Below are positions 6,544 to 7,189 of a DNA stretch of 7,189 bases, in pieces. This stretch comes from Planctomycetes bacterium RIFOXYC2_FULL_41_27. GTDB taxonomy: Bacteria; Planctomycetota; Brocadiia; Brocadiales; Brocadiaceae. Numbering within the stretch: the stretch's first letter is position 1; each line of letters begins with the position of its first letter. The stretch spans positions 1 to 7,189 of the forward strand of contig MHZD01000003.1 of assembly GCA_001828645.1 (NCBI GenBank). Reading direction: 5' to 3'. The notes under the pieces were generated by a model. That model was not told where the DNA came from. It worked only from the letters and a program-made list of their open reading frames with translations, and did no database searches. A program made the position numbers and the translations under genes.

Positions 6544-7189
6544 TTACTCTATATCTCCATCATCCAGACGGTACGGGGCATTAATACCGGGACGGGAAAC
6601 TAATTTACCCGTATAAGTAATCGTACTCCCCACCCTTATATTCATAACCGCCTCGAACCTTCTCCAGTCAAATAAGATCTCCGCTTCCACGCCATTACCA
6701 CGCTGGCGGCTCACCCCAACACGATTCCAGTCCACTCGCCCCATCCCTTTATAAGCCACAATTCCTTGCCATCGCACATATTTGCCCTTGTATTCCTTCC
6801 ACAATTTATTTTTCTCAGAACGCGATAATGTACTCTCCTTTCCAAATTTTTTGTTCATTTCATCAAAAGAAATATCCATGAATTCCTTTGGTATTTCTTC
6901 TATTTCTGATTTTGTAATCTCTTTCGCTGTTGGTTGCCCATTATCACGGTTATTATTGGCTTGTAGTGGCTGTTTTACAGTTGTTGCTCCTGAAGTGGTA
7001 TGTGCCGCGGAGGGTATCGCAGATGCAACCAATTCTTTTTTACTGATTTTCGAAGGAATAGGTTCGGCATCTGTATACAGCCTCCAAAATATATCTTTAT
7101 AACTGAGGATTCTCTCAGAATCATGGTGAAATACAACATCACCACAAATATTTCTATTCCGATACGCCATCCAGTTATACACACCAGTT
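6544..7189 (-). CDS. Unrecognised protein with OB-fold-like C-terminus (5' end outside window)
   Basis: The frame is open from the window edge to TAA at 6544-6546. The first possible start inside is GTG at 7182, then ATG at 7170, but codons upstream stay open and neither start has a ribosome site, so I treat the gene as truncated at its 5' end. Numbering from the GTG, residues 1-42 (with GDVVFHHDSERILSYKDIFWRLY) look like the end of a folded domain I cannot name. Residues 45-100 are a low-complexity Ser/Ala/Thr/Asn/Gln linker. Residues 101-212 form a second domain: a helix rich in charged residues (DEMNKKFGKES...LWKEYKGKYV), then strands VRWQGIVAYK, VEAEILFD and GSTITYTGKLVSRPGINAPYRLDDGDIE. 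That strand order, with 'W-x-G-x-V' and 'G-x-x-I-x-Y-x-G-K-L', resembles OB-fold (tRNA_anti-like) proteins of unknown role. Function is not assigned. The PII gene is next in the same direction, 171 bases away, beyond the palindromic element. Confidence 0.75.
   Translation of the reverse strand, partial: TGVYNWMAYRNRNICGDVVFHHDSERILSYKDIFWRLYTDAEPIPSKISKKELVASAIPSAAHTTSGATTVKQPLQANNNRDNGQPTAKEITKSEIEEIPKEFMDISFDEMNKKFGKESTLSRSEKNKLWKEYKGKYVRWQGIVAYKGMGRVDWNRVGVSRQRGNGVEAEILFDWRRFEAVMNIRVGSTITYTGKLVSRPGINAPYRLDDGDIE

Overview
This is an AT-rich bacterial chromosomal window of housekeeping genes with short palindromic elements in the gaps. The genes fit a Gram-negative, low-GC bacterium: a lipoprotein-type TPR protein, membrane FtsH, YebC, a PII protein of the GITEQWRG T-loop type, and repeats resembling families common in environmental genomes. 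A planctomycete of the anammox group (Brocadiales) or a deltaproteobacterium-like lineage would fit. This is an impression from protein style; no marker in the window decides it.

Layout. On the + strand, bases 1-53 are the last codons of what looks like hisG. A 525-codon TPR lipoprotein gene and yebC follow, with gaps of 46 and 43 bases and no terminator between them, so the three are probably co-transcribed. yebC converges on ftsH (minus strand) with only 37 bases between the stop codons. ftsH has an excellent sigma70-type promoter (TTGACA, 17 bases, TATAAT) but no visible Shine-Dalgarno sequence. Back to back with it is a tRNA-Pro(GGG) gene on the + strand with its own promoter and an encoded CCA end.

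Beyond the tRNA is a 212-base stretch with no gene. Three minus-strand genes follow: an atypical short-chain dehydrogenase (NmrA/NDUFA9-like), a PII signal protein (GlnB/GlnK) and the 3' part of an unrecognised protein whose C-terminal half looks like an OB fold. The gaps between these three carry most of the unexplained structure: a GTAG-flanked REP-like doublet (5867-5921), a perfect 9-bp inverted repeat followed by T-rich sequence (5952-6000), and a nested 123-base palindromic element (6406-6528) just upstream of the PII ribosome binding site.

How the genes relate. FtsH (membrane protein quality control), YebC (translation or regulation), tRNA-Pro and PII (nitrogen/energy sensing) are core functions with no evident common pathway. 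I see no defence system, CRISPR array, phage or complete transposon. The most interesting material is the set of small palindromic repeats, which are plausibly non-autonomous mobile elements.
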